Part shown: piece after piece, positions 24,959-34,160 of the stretch
Numbering within the stretch: the stretch's first letter is position 1
How the letters are laid out: each line of letters starts with the position of its first letter
DNA from: Ignavibacteriota bacterium
GTDB lineage: Bacteria; Bacteroidota; Ignavibacteria; UBA10030; UBA6906
Assembly: GCA_016707525.1 (NCBI GenBank)
Contig: JADJHP010000009.1
Location: forward strand, 1 to 64,000
DNA: 64,000 nt
Reading direction: 5' to 3'
Position numbers and translations under genes: made by a program
The notes under the pieces: generated by a model
What the model was told of the DNA's origin: nothing
The model's database searches: none
The model's input: only the letters and a program-made list of their open reading frames with translations

Positions 24959-27280
24959 ATGCATTTTGACCAGAGATACCTCCGCCCCCTCCTCCGGCAG
25001 GGTGACAGCCGCCGCCCTTTGGTTTCAGGCTTGCTTGTCCTCTGCCTGTGCCTCCTCACAGCCCCGAACGTGGGCACCGCCGCCGGCACCGTACCCCCGC
25101 TGCGCTCGGAGGTCCGTATGCTCAACGGCCGTCCGACGATACATCTCAACGGTGAACCGGTCAGCCCGATGGTTTACGCCCTGACGGACGTCCCCGGAGG
25201 GCGCTGGTCGTGGGAAGAGCTCCCCGCACGCAACATCGGACTCTTCGCCGCTCGCGGGTTCCGTCTGTTCCAGGTGGACCTGTTCTTCGACCATTGCTGG
25301 CGCGAAGACGGCACGATGGACATCTCCCTCGCCCGCCGCCAGATCGCCGGCGTGTTGCAGGCCCGGCGCGATGCCGCTGTCATCATCCGCTTTCACGTGA
25401 CCGCTCCAAAATGGTGGATGCGCCGCCACCCCGAGGAATGGGTCCGCTATGCGGACATCCATCCCCGCAACGAAAGCACGGAAGGACTCCCGCGCATCAT
25501 CGAAGAAGATAACGGCCCGGTGGAACGCGTGAGCATGGCATCCGCTCTCTGGAAGACCGAAGCGACCGCACGGCTCCGCGAATTCCTCCGCCTGCTGGCG
25601 AAGTCGCCCGAAGGCCGCGCACTCGCCGGGATCCAGGTCGCCAACGGCGTGTATGGCGAATGGCACAACTGGGGATTCTACCGGAACGAACCGGACGTCA
25701 GCGAACCGATGAACCACACGTTCGCGGTGTGGTTGCGGAAACGCTATGGAACCGATGAGGGACTCCGCCGCGCATGGAATGATCCTGCCGTGACCTTCGC
25801 GTCGGCACGCGTGCCGGGCCTGGATGCACGAACCACGACACACGGGGTCTTCCGCGACCCGGCCGCCGAACGGCGCGCGTCCGATTACTACCGGTGCGTC
25901 CATGAACTGGTCGCCGACAACATCATTCACTTCGCCCGTACAGCGAAAGAATCGTGGCCGCGCCCGCTCATCGCCGGGACATTCTACGGGTACTACTTCT
26001 CCACCTTCGACCGTCAGGCCGCCGGCGGACACCTCGAACTCCAGCGTGTCCTCAATGCACCGTCCATCGATTATCTCTCCGGCCCGCAGGCGTATGAACC
26101 GGAAGCCCTGAAGCCAGGCGACGCCTACCGCTCGCGTAGCCTCGTCATGTCCGTCCGCCTCCACGGCAAGCTCTGGCTGGATGAGATGGATGCCGAACCG
26201 ACGATACCGATCCCGCAGGCGGGCGATCACGACCTCATCCTCCGCAACGGCGTTGCCGCCGTGCGGCGCAACACGCTGTTCAGCGCCACCAAGGGCATGG
26301 GACTCTGGTTCTATGATTTCGGTGTGGCGGGCGTCGATCTCGACAACATCCGGTACAACCAGCGGGGGAGCCGGGGCACTTGGGATCATTCGGTGATCAT
26401 GCAGGACATCGCCGCAATGAAGGTGATCGTGGACGCACGCATGCGGTCGCCGTATACCAGTGCTGCGGATGTCCTCTTCGTCTATGACACCGGGAGCTTC
26501 TATCAGACGGCCAGCCTGCGTGGTACCGATCCCTTCAGCACGCTCACGATCGATAACGCTACCCTCGCGGCATTCAAAAGCGGTGTCGTGTTCGATCCGG
26601 TCCATATCGACGATCTCCCACGCGTCGATCTGCAGCAGTACAAGACGGTCGTCTTCGGCAATGTCTGGGCCCTGACCCCGGAACAGCGGTCCCTTCTGCG
26701 GACGAAGGTTGCCACCGGCGGCCGGACCGTGGTCTGGTACTACGCACCGGGCTACAGTGATGGAACGGCATTGGACGCCGGACACTGCACAGCCCTCACC
26801 GGGTTCACCCTGGTCCCCGAAACGACCGCGACCGCTCCTTCGGTGGTGCTCACGATGCCCGGCGACACGGCAAGGACGTACACGACCGGAACGACGGCTG
26901 TCACTCCCCTCTTCGCCGTGGATGATCCTGCGGCAGAGGTGTTCGGGAAGTACGCGTCGAGTGGCCATGCCGCCGTCGCACGCAAAGTATTTCATGATCA
27001 CACGGCATGGTACATTGCCGTTCCTCATGCCGGAGACCAGCCGCTGCGCTCCATCCTCCGTTCGAGCGGCGCACATGTGTACGCCACGCACGGCGAGATC
27101 GTCTATGCGGGGAACGGACTCCTCGTGGTCCATATGAAGAACGGGGGCACCCATCCGATCACGTTACGCTCCGGGAAGACGGTGCGGTTCGATCTCCCCG
27201 CCGGAAACCATACACTCGTCCTCGACCCCGGCAATGGAGCGCCATTGCTGCCGGTCTCCCCTGAAATACCCGACCGGTGA
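24959..27280 (+). CDS. Glycoside hydrolase, GH42-like (beta-galactosidase-type), exported
   Basis: 773 residues from the ATG at 24959. The N-terminus is basic, then hydrophobic (LVSGLLVLCLCLLTAPNVGT), consistent with a signal peptide. The catalytic TIM-barrel (about 40-450) has VIIRFHVTAPKWWMRRHPEEW, the likely acid/base region IQVANGVYGEWHNWGF and the likely nucleophile region LHGKLWLDEMDAEP. Residues about 540-640 resemble the GH42 middle (trimerisation) domain (YKTVVFGNVWALTPEQRSLL), and a small beta domain ends the protein. Clan GH-A membership is well supported; the exact family and substrate are not. The serA gene follows 61 bases later on the same strand. Confidence 0.78.
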   Translation: MHFDQRYLRPLLRQGDSRRPLVSGLLVLCLCLLTAPNVGTAAGTVPPLRSEVRMLNGRPTIHLNGEPVSPMVYALTDVPGGRWSWEELPARNIGLFAARGFRLFQVDLFFDHCWREDGTMDISLARRQIAGVLQARRDAAVIIRFHVTAPKWWMRRHPEEWVRYADIHPRNESTEGLPRIIEEDNGPVERVSMASALWKTEATARLREFLRLLAKSPEGRALAGIQVANGVYGEWHNWGFYRNEPDVSEPMNHTFAVWLRKRYGTDEGLRRAWNDPAVTFASARVPGLDARTTTHGVFRDPAAERRASDYYRCVHELVADNIIHFARTAKESWPRPLIAGTFYGYYFSTFDRQAAGGHLELQRVLNAPSIDYLSGPQAYEPEALKPGDAYRSRSLVMSVRLHGKLWLDEMDAEPTIPIPQAGDHDLILRNGVAAVRRNTLFSATKGMGLWFYDFGVAGVDLDNIRYNQRGSRGTWDHSVIMQDIAAMKVIVDARMRSPYTSAADVLFVYDTGSFYQTASLRGTDPFSTLTIDNATLAAFKSGVVFDPVHIDDLPRVDLQQYKTVVFGNVWALTPEQRSLLRTKVATGGRTVVWYYAPGYSDGTALDAGHCTALTGFTLVPETTATAPSVVLTMPGDTARTYTTGTTAVTPLFAVDDPAAEVFGKYASSGHAAVARKVFHDHTAWYIAVPHAGDQPLRSILRSSGAHVYATHGEIVYAGNGLLVVHMKNGGTHPITLRSGKTVRFDLPAGNHTLVLDPGNGAPLLPVSPEIPDR

Positions 27281-27341
27281 ACGCACCCACCGGAAGGCTG
27301 ACGATCCGCACGAACGTGTGATACTGAGGAACAGGAACCCC

Positions 27342-28541
27342 ATGAAAGCACTTCTTCTCGAGAACATCCATCCGCGTGCCTACGATGCATTCCATCGCGG
27401 CAGCGCCACCATAGCGTCCGCCGTGGGGGCCATGGACGACGATGAACTCATCGAAGCACTGCAGGGCGTTGAACTGCTCGGTATACGGTCGCGCACCCAG
27501 ATCACCCGGCGGGTCCTCGCGAATGCGCCGGACCTGCTGGCGATCGGCGCGTTCTGTATCGGGACGAACCAGATCGACATGCAGGCGGCATCCTTGAAGG
27601 GTGTTGCCGTGTTCAATGCACCCTACAGCAACACCCGGAGCGTCGCGGAACTCGTCATCGCCGAGATCATTTTCCTGGTCCGGCGGGTCTACCCCAAGGT
27701 CGTGCGTGCGCATGCAGGCGGGTGGGAGAAATCCGCGGACCACGCCCGGGAAGTGCGCGGGAAGAAGCTCGGGATCATCGGTTTCGGCAACATCGGCTCA
27801 CAGGTCTCCACCCTTGCGGAAGCGATGGGGATGGACGTCTACTACTACGACACCATCGACAAACTGTCGATCGGCAACGCGACGCGACTGGGATCGGTGG
27901 ACGAAGTATTGCAGATCGCGGATATTGTGACGGTCCACGTGGATGGCAACCCCTCCAATAAGAACATCATCTCCGAACGGGCGTTGAGCCTGATGAAACC
28001 CGGGGCATGCCTGCTGAACCTCAGCCGGGGACACGTGGTGGATATCGATGCGCTCGCAGCGGCGCTACGGTCGGGGCACCTCGCGGGCGCAGCCGTCGAC
28101 GTCTTCCCGACGGAACCGCGGGACGGCAACGAGACATTCACCACGCCGTTGCACGGACTCCCGAATGTTCTGCTCACACCGCACATCGGCGGGAGCACCG
28201 AAGAGGCACAGGAGAATATCGCGGAGTTCGTATCGGGCAAACTGGTGGAATATGTGGCCACGGGTGCAACGGCAGCGAGCGTGAACTTTCCGCGCATCAC
28301 GGCGCCACGGACCGATGGGCACCCTGCACACCGCCTGTTGCATATCCATGAGAACGTGCCGGGCGTGCTCTCGGCGATCAATGGGATCTTCGGCAAGAAC
28401 AACGTGAACGTCATCACCCAGTACCTCCGCACGAACGAACACATCGGCTACGTGCTTGCGGATGTGGATGCGCATTACAAGGACGCGTTGTTCGACGACC
28501 TGCAGAGGGTGGCGCACACGATCCGCGTGCGGATCATCTGA
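27342..28541 (+). CDS. serA: D-3-phosphoglycerate dehydrogenase with ACT domain
   Basis: 399 residues. The ATG at 27342 follows GAGGAACAGG. NAD-binding Rossmann motif GIIGFGNIGSQ; catalytic Arg in SRGHVVD, Glu near ...DVFPTEPRD, and His in PHIGGSTEEAQ. The C-terminal 75 residues are an ACT domain (HENVPGVLSAINGIFGKNNV), the regulatory module that binds L-serine in the E. coli-type enzyme (short form, about 400 residues). It catalyses the first step of serine synthesis. It converges on the ribokinase gene with only five bases between stop codons, leaving no room for a terminator hairpin. Confidence 0.93.
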   Translation: MKALLLENIHPRAYDAFHRGSATIASAVGAMDDDELIEALQGVELLGIRSRTQITRRVLANAPDLLAIGAFCIGTNQIDMQAASLKGVAVFNAPYSNTRSVAELVIAEIIFLVRRVYPKVVRAHAGGWEKSADHAREVRGKKLGIIGFGNIGSQVSTLAEAMGMDVYYYDTIDKLSIGNATRLGSVDEVLQIADIVTVHVDGNPSNKNIISERALSLMKPGACLLNLSRGHVVDIDALAAALRSGHLAGAAVDVFPTEPRDGNETFTTPLHGLPNVLLTPHIGGSTEEAQENIAEFVSGKLVEYVATGATAASVNFPRITAPRTDGHPAHRLLHIHENVPGVLSAINGIFGKNNVNVITQYLRTNEHIGYVLADVDAHYKDALFDDLQRVAHTIRVRII

Positions 28542-28546
28542 TGGGA

Positions 28547-29482
28547 TCAGGAGGTGTGTGAGACAGCACCTTCGATGAAGGAGGTGATCTCGGGAAGGGT
28601 CGGCACAGAACCCTGGGCCCCGGGACGGGTCACGCAGAGCGCGCCGGCCGCATTGGCCGCACGCACGGCATCATGGAGGGAGTGATCCTTGCTCAGGAAC
28701 GCCGCCAGGACGCCATTAAAGACATCCCCTGCCGCGGTGGTATCGATGGGAAGGACCGGGAACGACGGGACGACCTCACGCCCCGCCGGTGATGCAATGT
28801 AGACACCGCGTGCACCGAGCGTCACAAGGACCGTACCCACACCGCGTTCCAGCAGCACTCCCGCCGCCGCATCGAGCTGTTGGCCATCATCCACGGCGAT
28901 GCCTGTCAGCATTTCCGCTTCGACCTCATTGGGCGTAAGGAACGCTATGCGACGAAGAAGGTCCGACTCCAGAGCACAGGCGGGGGCGGGGTTCAGTATC
29001 ACGCGGACACCCGACGCGGAGGCAACATCGACGGCTGCACGCACGGCCTGCAACGGACACTCCAGCTGCAGCAGAAGGACGTCCGCGGCAGCGATCGCAC
29101 CACGGGCACGTTCCACATCGGCCGCCGTCAGGTTTGCATTGGCACCCGATGCAACGACGATGGAGTTCTCACCGCGGTCATCCACGATGATCCATGCCGT
29201 GCCCGTCGGATGCTCCGTATCGCGGATGATGTACGAGGTATCGATGCCCTCCGACCGCAGGCTGTTGACCGCTTCTTCGCCGAGAGTGTCGGCGCCGACC
29301 TTACCGATGAACGTCACCTGGGCGCCGGCACGCGCGGCCGCAACCGCCTGATTCGCACCCTTGCCGCCGTGCCCGCGTGTGAACGAACCATTGATGACGG
29401 TCTCGCCGGGACGGGGGATACGAGAGGTCCGGACGACCATGTCGGTATTGTAGCTGCCAACGACAACGACCCGGTTCGACAT
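28547..29482 (-). CDS. rbsK: Ribokinase (PfkB family)
   Basis: 311 residues. N-terminal VVVGSYNTDMVVRTSRIPRPGET with the substrate-binding GGKGANQAVAAARAG; C-terminal DTTAAGDVFNGVLAAFL with the catalytic Asp of PfkB family signature 2. Ribokinase phosphorylates D-ribose at C5. The gene follows a LacI-type repressor by three bases, so repressor and kinase are one transcript and D-ribose or a related sugar is the probable inducer. No ribose transporter lies in the window. Confidence 0.9.
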   Translation of the reverse strand: MSNRVVVVGSYNTDMVVRTSRIPRPGETVINGSFTRGHGGKGANQAVAAARAGAQVTFIGKVGADTLGEEAVNSLRSEGIDTSYIIRDTEHPTGTAWIIVDDRGENSIVVASGANANLTAADVERARGAIAAADVLLLQLECPLQAVRAAVDVASASGVRVILNPAPACALESDLLRRIAFLTPNEVEAEMLTGIAVDDGQQLDAAAGVLLERGVGTVLVTLGARGVYIASPAGREVVPSFPVLPIDTTAAGDVFNGVLAAFLSKDHSLHDAVRAANAAGALCVTRPGAQGSVPTLPEITSFIEGAVSHTS

Positions 29483-29485
29483 GCG

Positions 29486-30508
29486 TTACCTGTGGGGTTC
29501 GGGCGGTGCAACGGATTCCCGCACATTCAACCGCGGCTCAAGCAGAACGCGGCGCGGGCTGGAGGATGGATCCCGCAGGCGCCGCAACAGCAACGTCACC
29601 CCCTTCTCACCCATCTGCTCGATCGGCTGCTCCACGGCACTCAACGCGGGGTAGAGATGCTGGGCGAAACTGGGATCATCGAATTGGATCAGGGAGACAT
29701 CACGCGGGATCGTCTTGCGCTCCACCCGCATGGCATCCAGTGCGCCGAGTGCAATGAGATCGCCGGCGGCGAACACCGCCGTGGGCGGTTCCGGAAGATG
29801 CAGGAGCTGCTTCATGCCGACGGCACCATTGAGCGTTCCGAAGTCATCACCGACGATGTACTCTTCACGCACCGGGATCCCTGCATCGATCAGTGCCTGC
29901 TTGTAACCGTTCAACCGCCCGGTGTTCGCGTAGGTCCCGGGGAGGCCCTGCAGCATGGCGATACGCGTATGCCCATGGTCGATCAAGTGGCGCGTTGCCG
30001 CATATGCCCCCTTGATATTATCGACGCTTACCGCATCGACGGGCATGTCGTCATAGAGACGGTCAAGAAGAACAAGCGGGATCGAACCACTTGCGAATTG
30101 TTCCAGATGTGCGCGCTCCAGGCCGACAGCCGCGATCAGAAGTCCATCCACCCTGTTTTCGAGGAGCGTCTTGAGTGCTTCCTGCTCGAGGTGGGTATTC
30201 TCATCGGAGTCGCACACGACAATGCTGTAGCCGGACTTTCGGGCTTCCTTGGTGATGCTTTTCACCATCGTCGCAAAGAACGGGTTGGCGAGGTCCGCCA
30301 CAATGATCCCGAGCTGATGGGTCTGGTTCAGCCGCAGTCCGCGCGCAATCTTGTTGGGCGTGTACCCGAGTTCCTTCGCCACCCTGCGGATGCTCTCCTT
30401 GGTTTCATCACGGATCTTGTACCGATTGGAGTTGTCGTGAAGGACGCGGGAGACGGTGGAGACGGAGAAGCCGGTTTTCTGGGCTATATCACTGAGTGTG
30501 CAGGCCAT
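29486..30508 (-). CDS. LacI-family transcriptional repressor
   Basis: 340 residues from the ATG at 30508; a TTG four codons upstream is less likely. The N-terminal helix-turn-helix and hinge are complete (CTLSDIAQKTGFSVSTVSRVLHDN, LGYTPNKIARGLRLNQTHQLG). The periplasmic-binding-protein-like effector domain follows (DLANPFFATMVKSI, GLLIAAVG, DHGHTRIAMLQGLPGT, VFAAGDLIALGALDAM). It represses sugar genes until a sugar effector binds; its partner gene is rbsK. A near-palindromic LacI-type site sits between its own promoter and start codon, so it very probably represses itself and rbsK. Confidence 0.92.
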   Translation of the reverse strand: MACTLSDIAQKTGFSVSTVSRVLHDNSNRYKIRDETKESIRRVAKELGYTPNKIARGLRLNQTHQLGIIVADLANPFFATMVKSITKEARKSGYSIVVCDSDENTHLEQEALKTLLENRVDGLLIAAVGLERAHLEQFASGSIPLVLLDRLYDDMPVDAVSVDNIKGAYAATRHLIDHGHTRIAMLQGLPGTYANTGRLNGYKQALIDAGIPVREEYIVGDDFGTLNGAVGMKQLLHLPEPPTAVFAAGDLIALGALDAMRVERKTIPRDVSLIQFDDPSFAQHLYPALSAVEQPIEQMGEKGVTLLLRRLRDPSSSPRRVLLEPRLNVRESVAPPEPHR

Positions 30509-30516
30509 GTGCCTAG

Positions 30517-30528
30517 GCAATCGTTTGC
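30517..30528. promoter_or_regulatory. Candidate operator of the LacI-family repressor
   Basis: GCAATCGTTTGC, centred on CG as are most LacI/GalR operators, with one mismatched pair. It lies eight bases upstream of the repressor ATG and five bases downstream of the promoter -10, covering the expected transcription start. Confidence 0.65.
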
Positions 30529-30532
30529 ATCA

Positions 30533-30561
30533 AATATACGTTTCGGTGATGGCATTGTCAA
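30533..30561 (-). promoter_or_regulatory. Strong promoter of the lacI-type/rbsK operon
   Basis: Minus strand TTGACA (30561-30556), 17 bases, TATATT (30538-30533). The extended TATATTTG also matches the Bacteroidota -7 consensus TAnnTTTG. The operator lies immediately downstream. Confidence 0.65.
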
Positions 30562-30758
30562 GACCATTCCCAAAAACGAACATCCTCTTCGCAAATTCGC
30601 GATTCCGACCCGCTGAAGCCAGAAACAAATCTACTAATCACCGCTATCCGATATTGGTACGACTGTTGCATAGTGACACATGTCCGAAGGAGCAGAACGG
30701 CTCTCAGCACCTCGGCCACGCGACCACCACCAACGTTCCATCATTCGAGGAGACCACC

Positions 30759-31874
30759 ATGTCCGATGCACTTACAAGGAAGCAGTTCCTTCAGAACGGA
30801 TCGAAGGCCGTAGCCGCAATGGCTGTCGGCGCGGGAGCCCTCAGTCTGGTTTCACGTTCTCCGCTCTCCGCGGGCCCGTCCATGGCCGCATGGCCCTACC
30901 CCTACCAGGCGCTCGATGTGGAGGTCGTCCGAAACTACGGACATCAGGCGTACTACGCAAAGGGGTGCTGCTATGGCGCGTTCTACGGCCTCGTGAAAGC
31001 ACTCGCGGAAAAGATCGGCGAACCCTGGAGTTCCTTCCCGGCAGAGATCATGGTCTATGGTTCCGGCGGCGGCGCGGGCTGGGGTGCCACCTGCGGGGCG
31101 CCCAATGGCGCAGCGGCGGTGATCTCCCTCGTCTCTGCCCAGGCGCGTATCAGCGTACTCGCCAGCGAACTCTTCGGCTGGTATGCCCAGTCCAAATTCC
31201 CGACAGACCAGTCCAATGACCGCGCCGTTGCGCACACGTTCACAGAGAATAGATACGACCAAACCCTGGTACAAACCATCAGCGGGTCAGTCCTGTGTCA
31301 TACATCGAACGCGCTCTGGGTGAAGGCCTCCGGATTCAGGAACTCGAGCACCGAGCGGAAAGAACGCTGCGCCCGCCTCACCGGCGACATCGCCGCGTAT
31401 GCTGCGAAGATCCTCAACGATGAACTCGCCGGAACTTTTACCCCGCTGTACGTCGCCCCGGCATCGGTCGGCACCTGCATGACCTGCCACGGCGCGTCTG
31501 CGACGGACACGGTCGCGGCGAAAATGGAGTGCAAACAGTGCCACGGAGATCCACACTCCTCCTCCGGCGTCGCCGAACGCATCGGTGAACCGGCGACCTA
31601 TCACCTCGATCAGAATTTCCCGAACCCCTTCAACCCGGAGACACGCATCCAGTTCTCGCTCCCGAAGGCGGAACGGGTCGACCTCGCGGTGTATGACGTC
31701 CACGGGCGATTGGTCAGAGAACTCACGGACTTCCAGGAGTTCGCGGCCGGGACCTATACCGTTGCATGGGATGGCAAGGACGCCGATGGCAAGCGCGTCG
31801 CCTCCGGCGTCTATTTCACCCGTATGCAGGCCGGTACATTCTCCACCACAAAGAAGATGTCGCTGATAAAATAG
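30759..31874 (+). CDS. C_GCAxxG_C_C / split-Soret-like dihaem cytochrome with T9SS sorting domain
   Basis: 371 residues; the ATG at 30759 follows CGAGGAGACC. The N-terminus is a possible export signal without a twin-Arg pair (RKQFLQNGSKAVAAMAVGAGALSLVS). Residues about 55-200 match the C_GCAxxG_C_C family (AKGCCYGAFYGLVKAL, GAGWGATCGAPNGAAAVISL). Two haem-binding motifs follow, CMTCH and CKQCH, in the arrangement of Desulfovibrio split-Soret cytochrome c. The last 90 residues are a T9SS type A domain (YHLDQNFPNPFNPETRIQFS, GVYFTRMQAGTFSTTKKM). So an electron-transfer protein is sent to the cell surface by type IX secretion. The domain order is directly visible; the physiological role is unknown. 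Confidence 0.85.
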   Translation: MSDALTRKQFLQNGSKAVAAMAVGAGALSLVSRSPLSAGPSMAAWPYPYQALDVEVVRNYGHQAYYAKGCCYGAFYGLVKALAEKIGEPWSSFPAEIMVYGSGGGAGWGATCGAPNGAAAVISLVSAQARISVLASELFGWYAQSKFPTDQSNDRAVAHTFTENRYDQTLVQTISGSVLCHTSNALWVKASGFRNSSTERKERCARLTGDIAAYAAKILNDELAGTFTPLYVAPASVGTCMTCHGASATDTVAAKMECKQCHGDPHSSSGVAERIGEPATYHLDQNFPNPFNPETRIQFSLPKAERVDLAVYDVHGRLVRELTDFQEFAAGTYTVAWDGKDADGKRVASGVYFTRMQAGTFSTTKKMSLIK

Positions 31875-32022
31875 TGGGAGAGGCGGTCCCGCCTGCATTC
31901 GCTCAGCGATCGTCCTCCAGGTCCTCCATCGCTGCACCCGTATCCTCACGCGGGCCGGTGCATGCACCGCCCTGGTCCCTCTCCTGCCCCCCCCAACCCA
32001 TCGATCCTGCGAATGAAATGCG

Positions 32023-32054
32023 TTTGAGAAACCCATCCCGATTGCGTATCTTGC
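32023..32054 (+). promoter_or_regulatory. Candidate promoter of the fucosidase operon
   Basis: TTTG (32023), 20 bases, TATCTTGC; equally TTGAGA-N17-TATCTT. The ATG lies 24 bases downstream. Confidence 0.5.
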
Positions 32055-32077
32055 CATACCATTCTGAAAGGTCTCCC

Positions 32078-34132
32078 ATGCGCCCGTCTCTCCTCCTCCA
32101 CACGTTCGTGGCACTCCTGGTCATCGTCCTGGCTGCGCCCCTCGCCCCACTCCGGGCTCAATCACCCTCCCCGAAAACCAACATGGCCTGGTGGCGCGAC
32201 GCACGCTTCGGCTTGTTCATCCACTGGGGACTCTATGCGGTCCCGGCAGGATCCTGGAACGGCAGGACGGACTACGGTGAATGGATCCGGTTCTCCGCTC
32301 AGATCCCCCTGAAGACGTACGATGGCTTCGTCCCCCGGTTCAATCCCACAAAGTTCGATCCCGCATCGTGGGTGCGCATGGCGAAGGCGGCAGGGATGAA
32401 ATACATCGTCATCACCAGCAAGCACCACGACGGCTTCGCGCTGTTCGATGCGCCGGGGACGGACTTTGATGTGATGTCCACGCCTTTCAAACGCGACATC
32501 ATGAGAGAACTCTCTGACGAATGCCACAAGCAAGGCATGCGCATCTGCTGGTATTACTCCATCATGGATTGGCACCATCCGGATTATCTCCCGCGCCGGA
32601 CATGGGAGACCGACCGCGATACCGTGGGCGCACGCTTCGACCGCTACGTCGCCTATATGAAAGAGCATCTCCGCACGCTCGTCACGAAATACGGCGACAT
32701 CGGGATCCTCTGGTTCGACGGCGAATGGGAGTCCACCTGGAACATGACCCGCGGTGCTGACCTCGCGAAGTTCGTCCGTTCGGTGGCGCCGCACATCATC
32801 ATCAACAACCGCGTGGATGGCGGCCGCGCGGGCATGCAGGGATTCTCGGCAGGCGGCGTGTCGGCGGGTGACTACGGCACTCCCGAACAGGAGATCCCTG
32901 CGACGGGCCTGCCCGGCGTGGACTGGGAAACATGCATGACGATGAACGACCACTGGGGATACAACGACCATGACACCGCATGGAAGTCATCGAAGGATCT
33001 CCTCCGCATGCTGGCCGATATCGCCTCCAAAGGCGGCAACTATCTCCTGAACATCGGGCCGCGGGCGGACGGCACATTCCCGCCCGAGAGTATCGAGCGA
33101 CTCGCGGCGATCGGTGCCTGGATGAAGATCAACGGCGAAGCGATCCACAGGACCACCGCGAGCCCCTTCTCCACACTTCCCTTCGGACGCTGCACCCAGA
33201 AGACCGTCAAGGGCGGCACCCGGCTCTACTTCCACATCTTCGATTGGCCGGCCACGGGCCAGATCCTTCTCCCCGGTTTGACGAACAAGGTGCGCAAGGC
33301 CTCCCTGCTCGCAAACCCCGCACACACGGCGCTTCCCGTTCGCGCAACGGATGAAGGTATCATGGTCACACTCCCGGCGGCCTCACCCGATGCCATCAAT
33401 GCCGTGCTCGCCGTCGACATCACCGGCGCCCCTGCCATTGTCACCGCACCTCAGATCCTGGCCTCCGCGGACATCTTCTGCGATACCCTGCATGTCTCGC
33501 TTGCACCACAACCGGCCGGTGTGACGACCCGTTACACGCTCGACGGCACCTCCCCGGTCCTCTCTTCCGCGGCGGCAACATCACCGATGATCGTAACGGC
33601 CACCACGACACTCACTGCCCGGAACTTCAGGAAAGGTGGACCCGTTGGCATCGGGTCATCGCGCACATTCCGCAAAGTCGAACCCTCTGCGGCGGTGGCG
33701 GTCAAAGACCCCGCTCCGGGTTTGACCTATGCACACTACGAAGGACGGTGGAAGATGCTGCCGGATTTCCGGACGCTCACCCCGGCGAAGACGGGGGTCA
33801 TTCCGGATTTTACTCTCGTGCGTCCGGCCGGTGCGGAGTGGTACGGCATGCGCTATGATGGTTTGCTCCGCATCGATGCCACAGGCGTGTACGCGTTCAC
33901 GCTCGCATCAGATGATGGAAGCCGGCTGACCATCGATGGGCAGGTGATCGTGGACCATGATGGTCCCCATTCGCTGTCGGACCGCTCGGGCATCATCCCC
34001 CTGGCAGCAGGGTATCACCGCATCGCTGTCGACTTCTTCCAGGGCGAAGGGGGCGATGGCCTGGTGGTCACATGGGCCCGCGCCGGTGCTGCCCCTGGAG
34101 CGATCCCGGCAGATCGTCTGTTCCACGAATAG
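32078..34132 (+). CDS. Alpha-L-fucosidase (GH29) with chitobiase-C-like and PA14 domains
   Basis: 684 residues. The ATG at 32078 follows GAAAGG. Signal peptide to about residue 28 (...APLAPLRA-Q). GH29 barrel (about 33-370): WWRDARFGLFIHWGLYAVPAG, KYIVITSKHHDGFALFDAPG, the nucleophile Asp in GILWFDGEWE, and NYLLNIGPRADGTF. A small beta domain (about 460-525) has TRYTLDGTSPVLSS, typical of the chitobiase/hexosaminidase C-terminal domain. The last 140 residues form a PA14 domain (YDGLLRIDATGVYAFTLASD, DGLVVTWARAG) that usually binds glycans. It removes terminal alpha-L-fucose from glycans outside the cytoplasm. The Pycsar-like gene and a URO-D-family gene follow on the same strand. Confidence 0.93.
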   Translation: MRPSLLLHTFVALLVIVLAAPLAPLRAQSPSPKTNMAWWRDARFGLFIHWGLYAVPAGSWNGRTDYGEWIRFSAQIPLKTYDGFVPRFNPTKFDPASWVRMAKAAGMKYIVITSKHHDGFALFDAPGTDFDVMSTPFKRDIMRELSDECHKQGMRICWYYSIMDWHHPDYLPRRTWETDRDTVGARFDRYVAYMKEHLRTLVTKYGDIGILWFDGEWESTWNMTRGADLAKFVRSVAPHIIINNRVDGGRAGMQGFSAGGVSAGDYGTPEQEIPATGLPGVDWETCMTMNDHWGYNDHDTAWKSSKDLLRMLADIASKGGNYLLNIGPRADGTFPPESIERLAAIGAWMKINGEAIHRTTASPFSTLPFGRCTQKTVKGGTRLYFHIFDWPATGQILLPGLTNKVRKASLLANPAHTALPVRATDEGIMVTLPAASPDAINAVLAVDITGAPAIVTAPQILASADIFCDTLHVSLAPQPAGVTTRYTLDGTSPVLSSAAATSPMIVTATTTLTARNFRKGGPVGIGSSRTFRKVEPSAAVAVKDPAPGLTYAHYEGRWKMLPDFRTLTPAKTGVIPDFTLVRPAGAEWYGMRYDGLLRIDATGVYAFTLASDDGSRLTIDGQVIVDHDGPHSLSDRSGIIPLAAGYHRIAVDFFQGEGGDGLVVTWARAGAAPGAIPADRLFHE

Positions 34133-34160
34133 CGCTCACAATACCACACAGGTGGATACC

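Noticed and set aside
24745..24969. 74-codon plus-strand frame upstream of the GH42-like gene
   Set aside because: No ribosome-binding site, no family match and it overlaps the start of a well-supported gene in another frame.
25025..27154. 709-codon minus-strand frame opposite the GH42-like gene
   Set aside because: Antisense artefact of GC-rich codon usage. The plus-strand frame has signal peptide, catalytic motifs and operon context.
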